Source: Bryopsis sp. KO-2023 (Eukaryota; Chlorophyta; Ulvophyceae; Bryopsidales; Bryopsidaceae). Taken from it: a stretch of DNA of 64,000 nucleotides. The notes under the pieces were generated by a model. That model had not been told where the DNA came from and ran no database searches. It saw only the letters and a list, made by a program, of their open reading frames with translations. The translations under genes and the position numbers were made by a program. Positions 62,346 to 64,000 of this stretch are shown here, in pieces (position 1 is the stretch's first letter; the number at the start of each line of letters is the position of its first letter). The stretch spans positions 868,001 through 932,000 of the forward strand of contig BSYQ01000010.1 of the NCBI GenBank assembly GCA_030272585.1, read 5' to 3'.

Positions 62346-64000
62346 TCATATCTTTCTTGATGGCTGAATAATCCCTCTTCTCTTTGACCACACAACCCCA
62401 TGTTCCACGTTCTTTCTCATGCAACTTGCCTCCCATCCTTCGGACCAATCTCCCCTCTTTCACCTCTCTGATTTCAGCCTGCAGAAAATTTAGCACGACC
62501 TCTTGAAGCACATCTCGTGATTGCAGAGGAACGAAGATTCCTTGGCCAATGTCCAAAAACCCGACTTCCCACTTTGGCCGGTTGGCTGCACCGCCATTCA
62601 CATATTCACTGTAATCTGACCCCTTCTCTTCAGAGCCCGTATCGCACACATCTTCCACACCACCGTTATTATTTGCAGTTCCAGGAACACAACCATTGTT
62701 CCCAGCTCCAGGATCCCAGATTTTCCAACTCATTGCTGTAGCGACTGGCATCATTGCATCCTCGCTTGAAGTTCGCCTGTTGCAATCCTTCCCACGCACT
62801 CCATTCTTTCCAGCAGATCCAAACAGACATGGCGTCCGTTTACCTCCGTCCGTTGCCAGTTTTTGACGACTTGGTTGCTCTTCACCTCGGAATTCCAACA
62901 CATCTTGAGAGTGCGAGTCACACGAAGATGGCATCTTTGTATCTCCTTCTGCTCTTTGATTCTGAGCACTGGGTTGTTCCTTATCGTGGAGCATCAAAGT
63001 CGCTGTCTGTGGACCTCTTTTTTGTGCCAGGCAGGACTCTTCCAGACACTCTGGTAGTATCACGTGGGGCTTCTCCTGCCCTTCCTTGTCTTTGGACACC
63101 ACTGCGACGCTCTTGTTCTTTCCACCAACAAAACCCACCAGGGCTTTTGCGGCAGTCCCTTTCTCACTTGTCAAACAACCAACCTCCTTTTCCATCTTGC
63201 CAACCTTCTTGAGGCGCTGCAAATCATTCAATTCCTGCTTCCCGTCGCAACATACTTCAGCAGCCGTGATATTCCGCTGCGCTCTTGGCTCCTTCCCAGC
63301 AGACACGCTCGACACATCCATTTCACTCTCACTGTCCTCGTCGGTAAGACTTTCCTCTTCCGTGGAGCTCACGACTCCCTGAGTGAGAGTATTTGGTGTG
63401 AACACTGTTCCATCCGCGTTGAGTTCTTCGATGAAAGGTGTGTTTCCTGTCTGCTGTCCTTGCGTGTCAATAGAAAACCGAACCGAACACCCTTCGGTTT
63501 CTGGTGCCACTTCACTGGCCAGTCGTGATGGTCCATTGTTGGTGTTGCGAGGACAGTCTGCAATCCAGTTGCCGAGTTCACCACACTGATGGCAGGGTGC
63601 TTTGCTGGGACCTCCTGTTCTGTTTCCCAGTGGTATTTGGTTGCTTCCTGTAGCAGCTCCTTGTCCACGACCTCGTCCTCCAGTATTCTGCCATGATCGT
63701 TGCTGCTGATATGGTGCCGTTCTTTGCTGTCGAGCCACCAGGTCAGAGACTTGCTGGTTGGTCTGCTGCACTTGAGCACACAAAGCTGTCCAGTCTGAGA
63801 TAGCTGGGGTGCTCTGTGCATCTGGTGTGGACTGTGTCTGTCTGTGTGTCTGTATGAGTGGTGCAGACCCTTGAGCTGTAGTCTTGCTCTGTCCCATTTC
63901 TGTAGCTGGGTACACTGGACCTCCTGCAATCTTGATCTTGTATGCCTGAACCTCTGCAGCTCTCTGGGCCAGTCTCCTTGCCTCCTTGAAGGTAGAAGGA
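62269..64000 (-). CDS. Gag-like polyprotein with CCHC knuckle, partial (runs off right edge)
   Basis: The minus-strand frame is open from the window end (EARRLAQRAAEVQAYKIKIA) to 62269, at least 577 codons. It has a Gln/Thr-rich segment (QQTNQQVSDLVARQQRTAPY), an Arg/Gly stretch, and the knuckle PCHQCGELGNWIADCP. A long acidic, poorly conserved region follows (STEEESLTDEDSESEMDVSS). No protease, RT or RNase H motif follows before the integrase tail, with which its last 25 codons overlap in another frame. It looks like a deletion derivative that would need help in trans. Confidence 0.65.
   Translation of the reverse strand, partial: PSTFKEARRLAQRAAEVQAYKIKIAGGPVYPATEMGQSKTTAQGSAPLIQTHRQTQSTPDAQSTPAISDWTALCAQVQQTNQQVSDLVARQQRTAPYQQQRSWQNTGGRGRGQGAATGSNQIPLGNRTGGPSKAPCHQCGELGNWIADCPRNTNNGPSRLASEVAPETEGCSVRFSIDTQGQQTGNTPFIEELNADGTVFTPNTLTQGVVSSTEEESLTDEDSESEMDVSSVSAGKEPRAQRNITAAEVCCDGKQELNDLQRLKKVGKMEKEVGCLTSEKGTAAKALVGFVGGKNKSVAVVSKDKEGQEKPHVILPECLEESCLAQKRGPQTATLMLHDKEQPSAQNQRAEGDTKMPSSCDSHSQDVLEFRGEEQPSRQKLATDGGKRTPCLFGSAGKNGVRGKDCNRRTSSEDAMMPVATAMSWKIWDPGAGNNGCVPGTANNNGGVEDVCDTGSEEKGSDYSEYVNGGAANRPKWEVGFLDIGQGIFVPLQSRDVLQEVVLNFLQAEIREVKEGRLVRRMGGKLHEKERGTWGCVVKEKRDYSAIKKDMSAKPQDECDCREMWDPGGGLHLVRS

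Overview
This is a gene-moderate, transposon-rich piece of a eukaryotic nuclear genome. Host genes are split by GT-AG introns with T-rich acceptors. They include an F-box/WD40 protein, two ATG8 copies and a DEAH-type RNA helicase fragment. A small helical protein of plastid-lumen character and an exon resembling the C-terminus of pheophorbide a oxygenase suggest a photosynthetic protist or alga; the species cannot be named from the sequence. A bacterial-type cell-wall amidase (Amidase_3) sits in a three-exon gene with a signal peptide, so it is a domesticated transfer rather than contamination.

Layout. 1-4,070: 3' part of the helical protein gene, then an F-box/WD40 gene. 4,916-13,099: a minus-strand secreted-protein gene, a plus-strand coiled-coil gene with a basic presequence, a G-rich minisatellite and an acidic multi-exon gene. 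13,786-14,681: candidate solo LTR. 15,369-16,537: amidase gene. 17,641-19,332: a 563-codon intronless gene of unknown role. 19,737-20,190: a non-autonomous hAT element with a perfect 8-bp target duplication and a tRNA-Tyr-like core. 20,430-21,710: DIRS-type retroelement relic split by a palindromic array. 22,060-24,244: a secreted-protein pseudogene and a helicase truncated by a chimeric junction.

24,219-44,239 is the most striking object. It is a 20-kb insertion with 28-29 bp terminal inverted repeats, subterminal repeats and a 2-bp (TT) target duplication. Its empty site is preserved elsewhere in the window (4,039-4,604). Nested in it is a complete, minus-strand Ty3/gypsy chromovirus (24,795-35,364) with identical 174-bp LTRs, 5-bp target duplications, a gag/pol -1 frameshift site and two additional overlapping ORFs between pol and the 3' LTR. 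The rest of the element holds minisatellites, internal duplications and host-like exon fragments, including the pheophorbide-oxygenase-like exon.

45,211-50,027: a tandem ATG8 pair, the second apparently intact and the first frameshifted and lacking the C-terminal processing glycine. 51,178-54,942: a large minus-strand multi-exon gene of unknown role. About 56,150-61,130: a two-ORF LINE with a restriction-like endonuclease, minus strand, with an ATGA ORF1/ORF2 overlap. 61,992-64,000: a second Ty3/gypsy-like element, minus strand, in which gag runs almost directly into the integrase C-terminus, leaving the right edge.

The host genes show no operon-like link. The window is best read as a host gene neighbourhood layered with at least seven transposon insertions or relics. 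Exon coordinates are read by eye from splice signals and frame continuity; where phases did not close I say so.
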